In this document: piece after piece, positions 43,266-58,296 of the stretch
How the letters are laid out: each line of letters starts with the position of its first letter
Numbering within the stretch: the first letter of the stretch is position 1
From: Pseudomonas indica NBRC 103045
GTDB lineage: Bacteria > Pseudomonadota > Gammaproteobacteria > Pseudomonadales > Pseudomonadaceae
NCBI RefSeq assembly: GCF_002091635.1
Contig: NZ_BDAC01000024.1
Coordinates: 19,824 to 83,823, forward strand
Length of the DNA: 64,000 nucleotides
Direction: 5' to 3'
Notes under the pieces: generated by a model
What the model was told of the DNA's origin: nothing
Database searches by the model: none
Seen by the model: the letters and a program-made list of their open reading frames with translations, nothing else
Program-made: the position numbers and the translations under genes

Positions 43266-45890
43266 TCAGAGCCCCTGTTCGACGAAGGGCACGGCCAGCG
43301 CCAGCGCCTGGTCCAGCGCCGCGGCATCGCTGCCGCCGCCGCGGGCCATGTCGGGACGTCCGCCGCCCTTGCCGCCGACTGCCGCCGCGGCCTGTTTCAT
43401 CAGATCGCCGGCTTTGAGTTGGCCGGTCAGGTCCTGGGTGACGCCGGCGACCAGTGTCACCTTGCCCTCCAGCGCCCCGCCGAGCAGGATCACTGCGCGA
43501 CCGAGCTTGTTCTTCAATTGGTCGACCAGCGCCAGCAGCGCATCGCCGTCCAGACCATCCAGGCGTGCGGCCAGGACTTTCACGCCCTTGACCTCGATCG
43601 CCGAGCCGGCCAGGTCGTCGCCTGCCGCGCTGGCGGCCTTGGCCTTGAGCTGTTCCAGCTCCTTTTCCAACTGACGGTTGCGCTCCAGCACGCCGACCAG
43701 CTTGTCCAGCAGGTTCTCGCGGCTGCCCTTGACCAGCGCCGCCGCTTCCTTCAACTGCTCTTCGGCATTGTTCAGGTAGGCCAGTGCCGCCGCGCCGGTA
43801 ACCGCTTCGATCCGGCGCACGCCGGCCGCCACGCCACCTTCGCTGGTGATCTTGAAGAGGCCGATGTCGCCGGTGCGGGAGACGTGAGTACCGCCGCACA
43901 GCTCGACGGAGAAACCGCCGCCCATGGTCAGGACGCGCACTTGATCGCCATACTTCTCGCCGAACAGCGCCATGGCGCCCTTGGCCTTGGCGGTGTCGAT
44001 GTCGGTTTCCTCGGTCTCGACCTCGGAGTTCTTGCGGATTTCGGCGTTGACGATGTCTTCCAGGGCCTTCAGTTGCTCCGGCTTGATTGCCTCGAAGTGA
44101 CTGAAGTCGAAGCGCAGGCGCTGGCTGTCCACCAGCGAGCCTTTCTGTTGCACATGCTCGCCGAGCACTTGGCGCAGCGCCGCGTGCAGCAGGTGGGTCG
44201 CGGAGTGGTTGAGCGCGGTGGCCTGGCGTACCGAGGCGTCGACAGTCGCTTCGATGCTCGCACCGACTTCCAGCACGCCGCAGTCCAGCACACCGTGATG
44301 GAGGAAGGCGTTGCCGGCCTTGGTGGTGTCGCGCACGTCGAAGCGCAGGCCATTGGCCGACAGGTAGCCGCAGTCGCCTACCTGACCACCGGACTCGGCG
44401 TAGAACGGGGTACGGTCGAGGACTACGACGCCCTGCTCGCCTTCTTTCAGGCGCTCGACGACCACACCATCGCGGAACAACGCAACGACCTTGCCGCTGC
44501 CCTGGGTGCCCTGGTAGCCGGTGAAGACGGTCTCGCCTTCCACCTTGACCAGCGCGTTGTAGTCCATGCCGAAGGCGCTGGCGGCACGGGCACGCTCGCG
44601 CTGGGCCTCCATTTCGCGCTCGAAGCCCTCTTCGTCGAGGGTCAGGTCGCGTTCGCGGGCGATGTCGTTGGTCAGGTCGACCGGGAAGCCGTAAGTGTCG
44701 TACAGCTTGAACACCACGTTGCCGGGAATGACCGAACCCGACAGCTCGGCCAGATCCTGTTCGAGAATCTTCAGACCCAACTCCAGGGTCTTGGCGAATT
44801 GCTCTTCCTCGGTTTTCAGCACGCGCTCGATGTGCGCCTGCTGTTGCTTCAACTCGGGGAACGCCTCGCCCATCTCGGCCACCAGGGCGGCGACGATCTT
44901 GTGGAAGAAGCTGCCCTTGGCGCCCAGCTTGTTACCGTGGCGGCAGGCGCGACGGATGATCCGGCGCAGCACGTAGCCACGGCCTTCGTTGGACGGCAGC
45001 ACGCCGTCGGCGATGAGGAAGCTGCAGGAGCGGATGTGGTCGGCCACCACCTTCAGCGACGGCTGGCCTTCCTCGGCGCAACCGATGGCGTCGGCCGCGG
45101 CCTTGAGCAGGTTCTGGAACAGGTCGATCTCGTAGTTCGAATGCACGTGCTGGAGCACGGCGCTGATCCGCTCCAAGCCCATGCCGGTGTCCACGCTCGG
45201 TGCCGGCAGCGGGTGCATTACGCCATCGGCTGTGCGGTTGAACTGCATGAACACGTTGTTCCAGATCTCGATGTAGCGGTCGCCGTCTTCTTCCGGGGAA
45301 CCGGGCGGGCCGCCCCAGATGTCCGGGCCGTGGTCATAGAAGATCTCGGTGCATGGACCGCAGGGGCCGGTGTCGCCCATCGCCCAGAAGTTGTCCGAGG
45401 CGTAGGGAGCGCCCTTGTTGTCGCCGATGCGCACCATGCGCTCGGCCGGTACGCCGACTTCCTTGGTCCAGATGTCGTAGGCCTCGTCGTCGCTGGCGTA
45501 GACGGTGACCCAGAGCTTGTCCTTGGGCAGGCCCAGCCATTTTTCGGACGTCAGGAATTCCCAGGCGTAGGTAATGGCGTCGCGCTTGAAATAATCGCCG
45601 AAGCTGAAGTTGCCCAGCATTTCGAAGAAGGTGTGGTGGCGCGCGGTATAGCCGACGTTCTCCAGGTCGTTGTGCTTGCCGCCGGCGCGAACGCACTTCT
45701 GGCTGCTGACGGCGCGGGTGTAGGCGCGCTTTTCCAGGCCGAGGAAGCAGTCCTTGAACTGGTTCATCCCGGCGTTGGTGAACAGCAGGGTCGGGTCGTT
45801 GCCCGGAATCAGGGAGCTGGAGGCGACGCGGGTGTGCCCCTTCTCTTCGAAGAAGCGGAGGAAGGCTTCACGGATTTCTGCGCTTTTCAT
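43266..45890 (-). CDS. alaS: Alanyl-tRNA synthetase
   Basis: This 874-aa protein has the class II catalytic core ([41 protein letters not shown]). The editing domain has [11 protein letters not shown] and CGGTH zinc-type ligands, and the C-terminal DHHA1-like domain ends in [16 protein letters not shown]. It charges tRNA-Ala and hydrolyses mischarged Ser/Gly. The start at 45890 gives the conserved [10 protein letters not shown]. It is followed by lysC after 100 bases, the order known from P. aeruginosa. Confidence 0.97.
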   Translation of the reverse strand: MKSAEIREAFLRFFEEKGHTRVASSSLIPGNDPTLLFTNAGMNQFKDCFLGLEKRAYTRAVSSQKCVRAGGKHNDLENVGYTARHHTFFEMLGNFSFGDYFKRDAITYAWEFLTSEKWLGLPKDKLWVTVYASDDEAYDIWTKEVGVPAERMVRIGDNKGAPYASDNFWAMGDTGPCGPCTEIFYDHGPDIWGGPPGSPEEDGDRYIEIWNNVFMQFNRTADGVMHPLPAPSVDTGMGLERISAVLQHVHSNYEIDLFQNLLKAAADAIGCAEEGQPSLKVVADHIRSCSFLIADGVLPSNEGRGYVLRRIIRRACRHGNKLGAKGSFFHKIVAALVAEMGEAFPELKQQQAHIERVLKTEEEQFAKTLELGLKILEQDLAELSGSVIPGNVVFKLYDTYGFPVDLTNDIARERDLTLDEEGFEREMEAQRERARAASAFGMDYNALVKVEGETVFTGYQGTQGSGKVVALFRDGVVVERLKEGEQGVVVLDRTPFYAESGGQVGDCGYLSANGLRFDVRDTTKAGNAFLHHGVLDCGVLEVGASIEATVDASVRQATALNHSATHLLHAALRQVLGEHVQQKGSLVDSQRLRFDFSHFEAIKPEQLKALEDIVNAEIRKNSEVETEETDIDTAKAKGAMALFGEKYGDQVRVLTMGGGFSVELCGGTHVSRTGDIGLFKITSEGGVAAGVRRIEAVTGAAALAYLNNAEEQLKEAAALVKGSRENLLDKLVGVLERNRQLEKELEQLKAKAASAAGDDLAGSAIEVKGVKVLAARLDGLDGDALLALVDQLKNKLGRAVILLGGALEGKVTLVAGVTQDLTGQLKAGDLMKQAAAAVGGKGGGRPDMARGGGSDAAALDQALALAVPFVEQGL

Positions 45891-46035
45891 AGTTTCATCC
45901 AGGGAAAACAGCGGCCACGGAAACGCCGGCAAAGGGCCGCATTATATCGGCCCTGCGCCATCGGGGTAGTGCTTTGTTCGTTAGATGCCGACTACGGGCG
46001 AAGGGTCATGGCCCCGACGAACGCCAACGCCGCCC

Positions 46036-47037
46036 TCAGCGACGGACGGAGGCGAAGAAGTCAATTACCCGTTCGATATCCCCGGCGGACACATCCATAT
46101 GGGTCACCATGCGAAGACGTGGCGCCGCGGTCAGCCGGATACCCCGCTCGGCGGCGGTCGCCTTGAACGCCTGGGCCTGCTCGCCGGCATTCAGGTAGAC
46201 CATGTTGGTCTGCACCGGCTCCACCTCGAAGCCCAGGGCACGCAAGCCCTCGCCGAGACGGGCAGCATTGGCGTGATCCTCGGCCAGGCGCTCGACCAGA
46301 TGCTCCAGTGCATAGAGCCCCGCCGCCGCCAGCACGCCGGCCTGGCGCATGCCGCCGCCGACCATCTTGCGCCAGCGCCGCGCCTTGCCGATCAACTCGG
46401 ACGAGCCGCAGAGCACCGACCCCACCGGCGCGCCCAACCCCTTGGACAGACAGACCGAGACGGAATCGAAATGCCCGGCGATATCCCGGGCATCGATCCC
46501 GAGCCTGACCGCCGCGTTGAACAGCCGGGCCCCGTCCAGATGCAGGGCGAGACCATGACGCCGGGTGAAATCGCGCGCGGCAGCCAGGTAGGACATCGGC
46601 AGCACCTTGCCCTGCATGGTATTTTCCAGCGCCAGCAGGCGGGTCCGGGCGAAATGGAAGTCATCCGGCTTGATCGCCGCGGCCACCCGTTCCAGATCGA
46701 GCGAGCCGTCGGTCTCCACTTCCACCGGCTGCGGCTGGATCGAGCCAAGCACGGCAGCGCCACCGCCTTCATATTTATAGGTGTGCGCCTGCTGCCCAAC
46801 GATGTACTCGTCGCCCCGCTCGCAGTGCGCCAGCAGACCGAGCAGGTTGCTCATGGTGCCGGTGGGGACGAAAAGCGCGGCGGCGAAACCGAGACGTCCG
46901 GCCAGGTAGGCCTCCAGCCGGTTGACGGTAGGGTCCTCGCCGTAGACATCGTCCCCCAGCTCGGCCTGCAGCATCGCTTCGCGCATGCCGGGCGTGGGCT
47001 GGGTGACGGTATCGCTGCGCAGATCGATGACGGACAT
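46036..47037 (-). CDS. ltaA: Low-specificity L-threonine aldolase
   Basis: This 333-aa PLP enzyme splits threonine and allo-threonine into glycine and acetaldehyde. The PLP lysine is K199 ([16 protein letters not shown]), with [15 protein letters not shown] before it. [19 protein letters not shown] is the family N-terminus, and [15 protein letters not shown] is also typical. AAGGAG lies before the ATG. It is separated from aruE by a terminator, so it has its own promoter. Confidence 0.94.
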   Translation of the reverse strand: MSVIDLRSDTVTQPTPGMREAMLQAELGDDVYGEDPTVNRLEAYLAGRLGFAAALFVPTGTMSNLLGLLAHCERGDEYIVGQQAHTYKYEGGGAAVLGSIQPQPVEVETDGSLDLERVAAAIKPDDFHFARTRLLALENTMQGKVLPMSYLAAARDFTRRHGLALHLDGARLFNAAVRLGIDARDIAGHFDSVSVCLSKGLGAPVGSVLCGSSELIGKARRWRKMVGGGMRQAGVLAAAGLYALEHLVERLAEDHANAARLGEGLRALGFEVEPVQTNMVYLNAGEQAQAFKATAAERGIRLTAAPRLRMVTHMDVSAGDIERVIDFFASVRR

Positions 47038-47116
47038 CGGAGGGGCTCCTTGATCAAGGTGTCAGGTTTGACACCCTACCCGGAGCGCCTCCGTGCCGAT
47101 AGATACAGCCAGGTGA

Positions 47117-47139
47117 AAAAACCGGGCAAATGCCCGGTT
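47117..47139 (-). terminator. Terminator of the aru operon, overlapping the aruE stop
   Basis: On the minus strand AACCGGGCA-TT-TGCCCGGTT is followed by TTTTCAC. The first base of the stem pairs touches the aruE stop codon (47139-47141), so the hairpin forms right at the end of the coding region. Confidence 0.87.
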
Positions 47140-48140
47140 CAGAGATTCGCAGGCACCACGAGGATGCCGGCGCGCAGACCGTTCTTCACCTTGGGATTGG
47201 GGAAGATGATGCGCGCACCCTCCTCCTCGATCACCCAGCGGGTGTCGGCGATGTCCTCGGCCAGCAGGTAGCCCACTGGCAGCTCGCTGAAGTTCTCGAT
47301 GTCGTCCGGCAAGTGCAGGCGGAAGCCTTCGCTGTGCTTGATGATTTCCCGGGCCACGGTGAACAGCTGCATACCGTCCAGCCCACCATCTTCTTCGCTC
47401 TCCGCCTCGCGCCCTTCGATGAGCTGCTCCAGCAGGGTTTCGAGACGGTCCAGCTTGACGATGCCGTTCTGCCCGAAGGGGCGTGCCTTGCCCAGCTCCA
47501 GGGTGAAGGCTTCGGCCTCCAGGTGGGCGTAGGTGAAGGAGCTGAAGGTGATGCCGGTCTTGTTCTGCAGCAGCACCGCCTCGATGCCCGCCGCCTTCAA
47601 CCGGGCCAGCTCCCGCTGCGAATGCGCACGGCCCTCGCGGTAGGGATAGAGCGCGAATTGTTCGATCTTCGAACCGCGGATGGCGGTGTGCAGGTCGTAG
47701 TGCAGGCGGGTGCGCCCCGGCTTGCTGAAGAAGGACGTCGCCAGGCGCTCCAACTCGGCGGCACGCAACGCTTCGAAACCACTGGATTCCTCGTGCCGGC
47801 CGCAGAACAGCCGGTTGATGTCGTGCTCGACGTAGCGTTCGCCCCGGCGCATGGCATCGGGGTTGCCGAGCAGGAAGAGGATGCGCGCGCGCGGCCTCAA
47901 CTCGCCACGGGCGACGCCCTGGACCAGGCGGTCCAGCAGCTCGATGGGAGCGGTTTCGTTGCCATGGATACCGGCGGAGAGCAGCAGGTCGAGCCCGCAA
48001 TCGGCGGCTCCGGGCGGAGTGATTTCCAGCGCACCTTCCGTCAGCCAGTGCAGGCGCGTCCCCTCGGCGGTCAACTGGATCTTCTCGGTCGGCTCGCGGC
48101 CGGCCAGGGTCAGGTCAAGCAGTTTGCCGAGGGCTAGCAT
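47139..48140 (-). CDS. aruE: Succinylglutamate desuccinylase
   Basis: This 333-aa zinc hydrolase of the AstE/aspartoacylase family has [19 protein letters not shown] (zinc His and Glu), [24 protein letters not shown] and [12 protein letters not shown] (third zinc ligand). It carries out the last AST step, N-succinylglutamate to glutamate and succinate. It ends the aruCFGDB-ORF-aruE order known from P. aeruginosa. GAGG precedes the ATG. Confidence 0.94.
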   Translation of the reverse strand: MLALGKLLDLTLAGREPTEKIQLTAEGTRLHWLTEGALEITPPGAADCGLDLLLSAGIHGNETAPIELLDRLVQGVARGELRPRARILFLLGNPDAMRRGERYVEHDINRLFCGRHEESSGFEALRAAELERLATSFFSKPGRTRLHYDLHTAIRGSKIEQFALYPYREGRAHSQRELARLKAAGIEAVLLQNKTGITFSSFTYAHLEAEAFTLELGKARPFGQNGIVKLDRLETLLEQLIEGREAESEEDGGLDGMQLFTVAREIIKHSEGFRLHLPDDIENFSELPVGYLLAEDIADTRWVIEEEGARIIFPNPKVKNGLRAGILVVPANL

Positions 48141-48201
48141 AGGGATACCTCTACAACCATTGGATCAATCCTGGTGCGGTGGGGCCGCCCTGCGTGGCCG
48201 G

Positions 48202-48483
48202 TCAGTGATCGCAGTCCGGCCCGTGCACGTGTTCCTCGTCATCCGCCTCGATCGGCTCCATTTCCAATTGCAGGCTGACCAGGTTGGTCGCCAGCGGACG
48301 CAACAGCAGGTTGGCGTATTCCGTGTCACTGTCCTCGACGTCCACGCCGATCAGCAACTGGCCGTTACCAGCCTGCTGAATCCACACTTCGCGACCTTGC
48401 CAGACCACGGCGAAACGGGTGCAGGACGTTTCCAGTTGGGTGCCGTCGGTATCTTCGAGGATCAGTTGCAGGGTATCGGACAT
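48202..48483 (-). CDS. Small conserved protein of the aru cluster
   Basis: This 93-aa acidic protein contains LQLILEDTDGTQLETSCTRFAVVWQGREVWIQ and ends in EHVHGPDCDH, a His/Asp/Cys-rich tail that could bind metal. It is in the position of PA0900 between aruB and aruE. The ATG at 48483 was preferred to a GTG one codon earlier because GGAG is then 8 bases away. No function is known; the location suggests a link to arginine breakdown. Confidence 0.75.
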   Translation of the reverse strand: MSDTLQLILEDTDGTQLETSCTRFAVVWQGREVWIQQAGNGQLLIGVDVEDSDTEYANLLLRPLATNLVSLQLEMEPIEADDEEHVHGPDCDH

Positions 48484-48486
48484 CAC

Positions 48487-48558
48487 ATCAGCTCCAAGCT
48501 ATAGGTCACAAGCTGCAAGCCTGGGCGAGCGTGCAGCCTGCCGCCTGGAACTTGAAGC
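48487..48558. other. Imperfect repeat spacer between aruB and the small protein gene
   Basis: This short spacer holds AAGCTGCAAGC and related AGCTT/AAGCT pieces of a degenerate REP-like hairpin. It may tune the relative level of the downstream genes. Evidence is weak. Confidence 0.35.
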
Positions 48559-49905
48559 TCAATCGATCTGGAAGGGATAAACCGAGCCCAGTTTAAGGAT
48601 CTGCGTCAGTTCATCCAATGCCGTTCTGCACTCTACCAGCAATTGTGGATCAGCCAGGTCGGCTTCGCTGAGGCGATCGCGGTAATGCTTCTCGACCCAG
48701 GTGGTCAGCGTCCCGTACAGCGCGGGGGTGAGAATCACGCCCGGGTTCACCGCGTTCAGCTCGTTTTCCTTGAGCGCCACGCGCAGACGCAGGCAAGCCG
48801 GACCGCCGCCGTTCTGCATGCTCTGCTTGAGATCGAAGACCTTCACCTCGCGGATCGGGCCGTCCTCGGCCGTCAGGCGTTGCAGATAGCGCCAGACGCG
48901 CTCGTTGAGGCGGCACTCCTCGGGAACGATCAGCAGCATGCTGCCGTCGGCGCGTGTGAGCAGTTGGCTGTTGAACAGGTAGGACTGCACGGCGTCCTCG
49001 ACGCCGACCGCCTCGCGCGGCACGCAGACCGCCTGGAAGCGGCCGCCGCGGCGGCCCAGCTTGTCGTGCAGCTCGGCCAGCACACGGTCAGTCTCGAGGA
49101 AGGCGTCCTCGTGGTGGAACAGCACTTCGCCGTTGCCCACGGAAATCACGTCGTTGTGGAACACACCCTGGTCGATCACCGCCGGATTCTGCTGGGCATA
49201 GACCACGCCCTCGTCATCGAGCCCGTGCAGGCGGGCCACCGCCTGGCAGGCCTCCAGGGTCTGCCGCGCCGGGTAACGCTGCGGCGCCGGGAAGCGGCTG
49301 TCGAAGGCGCTGCGGCCGAAGACGAAGAATTCCACGCCGGCTTCGCCGTAGCTCTTGCAGAAACGGGTGTGGTTGGCCGCCCCTTCGTCACCGAACTGGC
49401 TCACCGCCGGCAGCGCCGCGTGGTGGGCGAAGTGCCGAGGGTCAGCGAACATGGCGCCGAGCACACGGCTGGTGGTGGGGTGCTCGATGGAGCGGTGGAA
49501 CTTACAGTTCAGGTTGGCGGCGGTGAAATGCACACGGCCGTCGGCGGTGTCGGCGCTCGGGCTGACCGTGCAGGCGTTGGCCGTCCACATGCTGGAGGCC
49601 GAGCTGCAGGCCGCCAGCAGTGGCATGGCTTCCTTGGCGGCCTTCTGGATCACCTCGGCATCGCTGCCGGAAAAGCCCAGGCTGCGCAGCGCGACGACAT
49701 CCGGGCGCTCCTGCGGAGCCAGCACGCCCTGCTTGAAGCCCATCTCCATCAGTGCCTTCATCTTCGCCAGGCCCTGCAAGGCGGCTTCCTTCGGACTGGA
49801 GACCGCCTGGCTGTTGCTCTGCGACGCCACGTTGCCGTAGGACAGGCCGCCGTAGTTATGGGTCGGGCCGACCAGTCCGTCGAAATTCACTTCATAGGCT
49901 TTCAT
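48559..49905 (-). CDS. aruB: N-succinylarginine dihydrolase
   Basis: This 448-aa enzyme of the AstB family hydrolyses succinylarginine to succinylornithine, CO2 and two NH3. The catalytic Cys is C371 ([11 protein letters not shown]), matching C365 of the E. coli enzyme by motif. [20 protein letters not shown] is the conserved start, and [20 protein letters not shown] holds the active-site His region. The ATG directly follows the aruD stop (TAAATG), so translation is coupled. Confidence 0.95.
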   Translation of the reverse strand: MKAYEVNFDGLVGPTHNYGGLSYGNVASQSNSQAVSSPKEAALQGLAKMKALMEMGFKQGVLAPQERPDVVALRSLGFSGSDAEVIQKAAKEAMPLLAACSSASSMWTANACTVSPSADTADGRVHFTAANLNCKFHRSIEHPTTSRVLGAMFADPRHFAHHAALPAVSQFGDEGAANHTRFCKSYGEAGVEFFVFGRSAFDSRFPAPQRYPARQTLEACQAVARLHGLDDEGVVYAQQNPAVIDQGVFHNDVISVGNGEVLFHHEDAFLETDRVLAELHDKLGRRGGRFQAVCVPREAVGVEDAVQSYLFNSQLLTRADGSMLLIVPEECRLNERVWRYLQRLTAEDGPIREVKVFDLKQSMQNGGGPACLRLRVALKENELNAVNPGVILTPALYGTLTTWVEKHYRDRLSEADLADPQLLVECRTALDELTQILKLGSVYPFQID

Positions 49906-52406
<2,501 letters not shown>

Positions 52407-52437
52407 AGATCCTCCGGATCAGCTATAGGCTTCACGC

Positions 52438-52467
52438 GCGAGCCGGTGCCCGAAGGCCGCGGCTCGC
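52438..52467. other. Hairpin between aruF and aruG
   Basis: GCGAGCCG and CGGCTCGC, 8-bp arms 14 bases apart, lie in the 70-base aruF-aruG spacer. There is no T-run. It could protect the aruF mRNA end or adjust the subunit ratio. Confidence 0.45.
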
Positions 52468-52476
52468 CGCTTCAAT

Positions 52477-53493
52477 TCAAACCGCGACCAGGCGCACGCT
52501 GGAGCCTTCGCCGACACCCAGCGCCTCGGCCGCTTCGGCCGAGAGGGTCACCGGCTTGCCGGGCACCCAGTCCAGTTCGGCAACGATGGCGCGGTAATCC
52601 TGCAACTGGCCGTTGGCGACCAGATAGGGACGCCCGCCCTTCCCCGGCTCGCCGACGCGTACCGGCACCACACGGCTCTGGGCGATGGAACGGATGCCCG
52701 AGGTGCGCGCATGCAGGGTCGGGCCGCCATCGAAGATGTCGATGTAGTGGTCGGTCTCGAAGCCTTCGCGCATCAGAATGTCGAAGGTAATCTGCGCCCG
52801 CGGATGCACCTGGCCCATGGCTTCCTGGGCGGCATCCGGCAGCAGCGGCACGTAGATCGGGTAATGCGGCATCAGCTCGGCGAGGAAGGTGCGGCTCTTC
52901 AGGCCGCACAGGCGTTCGGCCTCGGCGTAGTTGATGTCGAAGAAGTTGCGCCCGACGGCGTCCCAGAACGGCGAGTCGCCGTGCTCGTCGCTGTAGCCGA
53001 CGATCTCCACCACCACCGCATCGGCGAAGCGCTCCGGGTGGTTGGCGAGGAACAGCAGGCGGCCACGGGAATTCAGCTCGGAGGCGGTGGTGCCGACCAG
53101 CGGCGGCTCCACGTAGAAACTGGTGAGCAGGCTGTTGCCGGTGAGGTCGTGGCAGAGCGACAGGACGTGGATCTTGTTGTGGATCTTCAGCTCGCGCGCG
53201 GCGTGCACGAAGGTCTCGTTGCGGAAGCTGTAGAACGGCTCGGAGTAACCGGCCGAGGCGACGATGCCGGAGCAGCCCACCAGATGGCCGTTCTCGCTGT
53301 CTTCGAGGACGAAGAAGTAGCTCTCCTCGCCATTGAAGCTGACTTCGGCGGCGAAGGAGGCTTCCGAGGCGGCGATCTTGTCGCGCAGGCGCTCGGTATC
53401 GTCCGGCAACGAAGTGACACCGACCGGACTGTCCGCGGCCAGACGCTGAACCTCGGCCAGATCGGCCATTTGCGCGGGGCGCATCACCAGCAT
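52477..53493 (-). CDS. aruF: Arginine N-succinyltransferase, alpha subunit
   Basis: This 338-aa AstA-family protein begins MLVMRPAQMADLAEVQRLAADSPVGVTSLP. It contains GYSDEHGDSPFWDAVGRNFFDINYAEAERLCG and GPTLHARTSGIRSIAQS, parallel to aruG. It partners with aruG. GAAGGAG lies before the ATG at 53493; an in-frame ATG three codons later (MRPAQM) is possible but less well placed. Confidence 0.95.
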   Translation of the reverse strand: MLVMRPAQMADLAEVQRLAADSPVGVTSLPDDTERLRDKIAASEASFAAEVSFNGEESYFFVLEDSENGHLVGCSGIVASAGYSEPFYSFRNETFVHAARELKIHNKIHVLSLCHDLTGNSLLTSFYVEPPLVGTTASELNSRGRLLFLANHPERFADAVVVEIVGYSDEHGDSPFWDAVGRNFFDINYAEAERLCGLKSRTFLAELMPHYPIYVPLLPDAAQEAMGQVHPRAQITFDILMREGFETDHYIDIFDGGPTLHARTSGIRSIAQSRVVPVRVGEPGKGGRPYLVANGQLQDYRAIVAELDWVPGKPVTLSAEAAEALGVGEGSSVRLVAV

Positions 53494-53603
53494 GGTGTCA
53501 CTCCTTCTTTCAAGAAAAGCTCCGAGGCCTCGGCGAAGCGCTCAGAGAAGGCCATGGCCCCCGGGCCACGGCAGCACTGGAAACGGTCATCCCTGGATGG
53601 ATC

Positions 53604-53623
53604 GCGGCACTGCCCTGTGCCGC
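53604..53623. other. Hairpin between aruC and aruF
   Basis: GCGGCAC-TGCCCT-GTGCCGC forms a 7-bp stem within the 185-base aruC-aruF gap, without a T-run. A second GCC/GGC-rich pairing lies at about 53558-53578. This suggests processing or partial termination between aruC and the rest of the operon. Confidence 0.45.
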
Positions 53624-53678
53624 GCTCGCTCTTTCAAGCGTAGGCCGTACCAACGGCACGGCCCGAAGGGATGGGGAC

Positions 53679-55032
<1,354 letters not shown>

Positions 55033-55324
55033 GAAAGCGTCGGGAAGGCGCAGTTTAAACATTGGACAGTGCTGGAGCGCAGGAGCCGCGAGACTTTTTC
55101 CAGGCTCGACGAAAGATCGCTTCCTTCACCCGGACAACAGCGCAAAAGAGCGGAAAATCGGGCCCTGACAAGCCGCCACGAAGGACTAAACAAGGGCCCG
55201 GACCGGATTGGACGCCCTCCGATCGCGCCAAACGGAGCGACTCCGATGGCGGCCGGCACCAGCGGCAGCCCGATCGCCATCCCTGCAAGGCAGCCGGACG
55301 CATCGCCCCAATCGGAAAAAAGCA
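55033..55324. other. Spacer between aru promoter and the aot-argR terminator
   Basis: About 290 bases with no convincing gene. A plus-strand ORF crosses it but has no ribosome site or family likeness. It may hold the distal part of the aruC promoter. Confidence 0.4.
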
Positions 55325-55329
55325 GGCCC

Positions 55330-55362
55330 CAAAAAGACAAAACCCGGATAGATATCCGGGTT
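55330..55362 (-). terminator. Terminator of the aot-argR operon
   Basis: On the minus strand AACCCGGATA-TC-TATCCGGGTT is followed by TTGTCTTTTT. It starts 9 bases after the argR stop and insulates the aru operon. Confidence 0.9.
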
Positions 55363-55370
55363 CCCAGTCT

Positions 55371-56351
55371 TCAACCGCGCTCGACCGTCGAGGGCGCCAG
55401 CTCGAACGGATGATTGCTGCGCCGCTGGTTGCGATCCTCCCGCGGCGTCGCGCCGAAGAAATTGCGGTAGGCGCTGGAGAAGTGCGGACCGGAGCTGAAC
55501 CCGCAGGACAGCCCGATCTGGATGATCGACTTGCTGGTCTGCATTAGCATCTGCCGCGCCTTGTTCAGGCGCAGCTCCAGGTAGTACTGGCTGGGTACGC
55601 GATTGAGGTACTGCTTGAAGATTCGCTCCAGTTGCCGACGGGAAACACAGACGTGCTGGGCGATCTCGTCGGTGGTCAGCGGCTCCTCGATGTTGGCCTC
55701 CATCAACAGGACAGCCTGGGTCAGCTTCGGATGGCTGGAGCCAAGGCGGTTCTGCAGCGGAATGCGCTGGCGCTCGCCACCTTCGCGGATGCGCTCGACC
55801 ACCAGTTCCTCGCTCACCGCGCCGGCCAGCTCGGCGCCATGGTCGCGGGCCAGCACCGCCAGCAGCAGGTCCAGCACGGCCAAACCGCCACAGGCGGTCA
55901 GGCGGTCGCGGTCCCAGTCGAACAGATGGCTGGTGGCGATCACCTTGGGGAAGCGCTCGGTGAAGTCGTCCTGCCAGCGCCAGTGCACCGCCGCCCGGTA
56001 GCCGTCAAGCAGTCCGAGCAACGCCAGCGGATAGATGCCGGCGGACAGCCCACCGACCACGCAACCGGCACGCACCACCTGGCGCAATGCACTGGCCAGC
56101 GCCGGCGCCAGTTGGGTCGGCGGCTCGTCGGCGACCAGGAACAGCTTCTGACAGCCCTCCAGCTTGCCCGCCCAGGGCTCGCCCGGCAGCCGCCAGTCAC
56201 CCTCGGCAACAGGCTCGGCCTGGAGAAACAGGAGTTCGTACACCACGTCGGGGTGGACGCGCTGGGCAACGCGCAAGGCTTCCTCGGCCAGCGCCAGGGT
56301 CATTGCCTTGGTGCCGGGCCAGATCAGGAAGGCGATTCGATGTGAGGTCAT
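55371..56351 (-). CDS. argR: Arginine regulator ArgR (AraC type)
   Basis: This 326-aa protein has an N-terminal DJ-1/PfpI-like sensor domain (RIAFLIWPGTKAMTLALAEEALRVA, GCVVGGLSAGIYPLALLGLL) and C-terminal AraC-type helix-turn-helix motifs (LTTDEIAQHVCVSRRQLERIFKQYL and IIQIGLSCGFSSGPHFSSAYRNFFG). In P. aeruginosa this unusual ArgR, unrelated to the E. coli one, activates aot and aru and represses arginine synthesis. It is the last gene of the aot operon, 31 bases after aotP, so it is autoregulated. Confidence 0.95.
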   Translation of the reverse strand: MTSHRIAFLIWPGTKAMTLALAEEALRVAQRVHPDVVYELLFLQAEPVAEGDWRLPGEPWAGKLEGCQKLFLVADEPPTQLAPALASALRQVVRAGCVVGGLSAGIYPLALLGLLDGYRAAVHWRWQDDFTERFPKVIATSHLFDWDRDRLTACGGLAVLDLLLAVLARDHGAELAGAVSEELVVERIREGGERQRIPLQNRLGSSHPKLTQAVLLMEANIEEPLTTDEIAQHVCVSRRQLERIFKQYLNRVPSQYYLELRLNKARQMLMQTSKSIIQIGLSCGFSSGPHFSSAYRNFFGATPREDRNQRRSNHPFELAPSTVERG

Positions 56352-56382
56352 GTCAGGGCAGTTTAGGCGAGATGGGAGAAGC

Positions 56383-57147
56383 TTACTTCAAGCTGCCGGA
56401 AAGGAACTGCTTCAATCGCTCGGACTGAGGATTCACCAGCACCTCCTTCGGACAGCCGCGCTCCTCCACCAGGCCCTTGTGCAGGAACACCAGCTGGTTG
56501 GACACCTCGCGGGCAAAGCCCATCTCATGGGTGACCACCACCATGGTGCGACCTTCGGTCGCCAGGTCCTGCATCACCTTGAGCACTTCGCCGACCAGTT
56601 CAGGGTCGAGGGCCGAAGTCGGCTCGTCGAACAGCATCACCTCCGGCTCCATCGCCAGGGCACGGGCGATAGCCACACGCTGCTGTTCGCCGCCGGACAT
56701 GTGCCCCGGGTAGGCGTCCTTGCGGTGCGCCACGCCCACCTTGGCCAGGTAGTGCTCGGCCTTTTCCTGGGCTTCCTTCTTGGTCACGCCGAGCACGTGC
56801 ACCGGCGCTTCCATGACGTTTTCCAGGGCGGTCATGTGCGACCACAGGTTGAAATGCTGGAACACCATGGACAGGCGTGAACGCATGCGCTGCAACTGTT
56901 TCGGGTCGGCCGCCTTGAGCGCGCCGTCCTTGTTGGCGATCAGCTTCAGCTCTTCGCCATTGAGCAGGATCTTGCCGCCGTGCGGCTGTTCCAGCAGGTT
57001 GATGCAGCGCAGGAAGGTGCTCTTGCCGGAGCCGCTGGAGCCGATGATGCTGATCACATCGCCCGCCTTGGCCGCCAGGGAGACGCCCTTGAGCACTTCA
57101 TGGCTGCCGTAGCGCTTGTGCAAGTCCTGGACTTCGAGTTTGTACAT
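56383..57147 (-). CDS. aotP: Arginine/ornithine ABC transporter, ATPase
   Basis: This 254-aa ATP-binding protein has Walker [10 protein letters not shown], the ABC signature [15 protein letters not shown], Walker [13 protein letters not shown] and switch VVVTHEMG. It powers uptake through AotQ/AotM. The start at 57147 ([14 protein letters not shown]) was chosen over a long open extension upstream. It is 26 bases after aotO. Confidence 0.95.
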   Translation of the reverse strand: MYKLEVQDLHKRYGSHEVLKGVSLAAKAGDVISIIGSSGSGKSTFLRCINLLEQPHGGKILLNGEELKLIANKDGALKAADPKQLQRMRSRLSMVFQHFNLWSHMTALENVMEAPVHVLGVTKKEAQEKAEHYLAKVGVAHRKDAYPGHMSGGEQQRVAIARALAMEPEVMLFDEPTSALDPELVGEVLKVMQDLATEGRTMVVVTHEMGFAREVSNQLVFLHKGLVEERGCPKEVLVNPQSERLKQFLSGSLK

Positions 57148-57173
57148 GGTGTCGATTCTCTGAAGGCAATGGA

Positions 57174-58286
57174 TCAGTCGTTGAGCAGGCGACCCTGGCG
57201 GATCGGATCGCGGCCGGCCACCTTGGCCAGCCAGTAGCCCGGCCGGGCGTAGCGTTGGCGCTCGATGGCGAAGAGCACGCCGGATACCGAGGCGTGCACT
57301 GTGGTACAGCGGTCGTCGAGCGGATCGATGATCTGGAACAGCGCGTCGCCCCGCTCCACCCACTCGCCGGCCCGGCGCAGGAAGCTGACCACCCCGGTAT
57401 GTGGAGGGAACAGCAGCTCGGTCCCTTCGAAGGGCATGCTCTCGCAGCAGCGCTCCGGTGCCGCCGGCCAGTCGCCGGCGATCAGCCCTTGCTCGGCGAG
57501 GAAACCGAGGATCGCCTCGGCATGGGCATCCGCCTGTTCCGGCGCGGTATCGGTCACGCCCGCCAGCTCTACCGTGGTAGCCAGGCAGGCCAGCGGAATG
57601 TCCGCCTGCGGGAAGGCACGCGACAGGCGCAGCCAGGGCAGCGAGCAGGATTCGTCGAACGAGCTGCCGCCGGAGTCCTCAGCCAGCAGCGCCACACCGG
57701 CGCCCAGCCGCGCAGCCAGGGAGCGCCACTGCGGCCAGTGCTGCGGCAAGGCATAGAGATGAATGGCCGCATCGAAATCGCAATGCAGGTCGAGCACCAC
57801 GTCGGCGTCGCAGGCATGGCGCAGCAACAGGCGCTGCAGCCCTTCCAGCTCACTGGCCGGAGCGGGCAATTCCTCCAACGCATCGCGCATGGCCTGGCGG
57901 ATCAGGCGCACGTTGGCGCTGGCGTCGTCGGCCAGAGCGTTACCGATACGCGGCCGCACCAGCGCCTCCAGATCGACGAAGCCACGGTTGAAGTTCTTCC
58001 CACTGGCCTGTTCGAAACGTCCGTGATGCAAACCCTGGACGAACTGCGCGAGACCAATCGGGTTGGCCACCGGCACCAGCTCGATGACGCCGTTCAGGCG
58101 CCCTTCCGCTTCCAGCGCGGCGAGCCGCTGCTTGAGCGACCAGGCGGTGCGCATGCCCGGCAGCTCGTCGGCGTGCAGGCTGGCCTGGATGTAGGCCTTG
58201 CGCTCGCCCTGGCCGTAGCGGAACACGCTGAGACGGCGCTCGCTGCCCAGGGTCATCCAGGACAGGCAATGATCGATGCGTTGCAT
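57174..58286 (-). CDS. aotO: AotO, aspartoacylase/AstE-like protein
   Basis: This 370-aa protein is related to succinylglutamate desuccinylase/aspartoacylase: [15 protein letters not shown] (zinc-site like), [47 protein letters not shown]-terminal barrel-sandwich-like part carries [30 protein letters not shown]. In P. aeruginosa it lies within the aot transport operon but was reported not to be needed for uptake, so it may be an enzyme acting on an imported compound. It is 10 bases after aotM. Confidence 0.9.
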   Translation of the reverse strand: MQRIDHCLSWMTLGSERRLSVFRYGQGERKAYIQASLHADELPGMRTAWSLKQRLAALEAEGRLNGVIELVPVANPIGLAQFVQGLHHGRFEQASGKNFNRGFVDLEALVRPRIGNALADDASANVRLIRQAMRDALEELPAPASELEGLQRLLLRHACDADVVLDLHCDFDAAIHLYALPQHWPQWRSLAARLGAGVALLAEDSGGSSFDESCSLPWLRLSRAFPQADIPLACLATTVELAGVTDTAPEQADAHAEAILGFLAEQGLIAGDWPAAPERCCESMPFEGTELLFPPHTGVVSFLRRAGEWVERGDALFQIIDPLDDRCTTVHASVSGVLFAIERQRYARPGYWLAKVAGRDPIRQGRLLND

Positions 58287-58296
58287 GGACGGCTCC

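Noticed and set aside
43419..46166. 915-codon plus-strand ORF opposite alaS
   Set aside because: Antisense shadow; alaS on the minus strand has all class II and editing motifs.
55062..55547. 161-codon plus-strand ORF across the aru/aot boundary
   Set aside because: It runs through the argR terminator and into antisense argR, lacks a ribosome site and has no domain.
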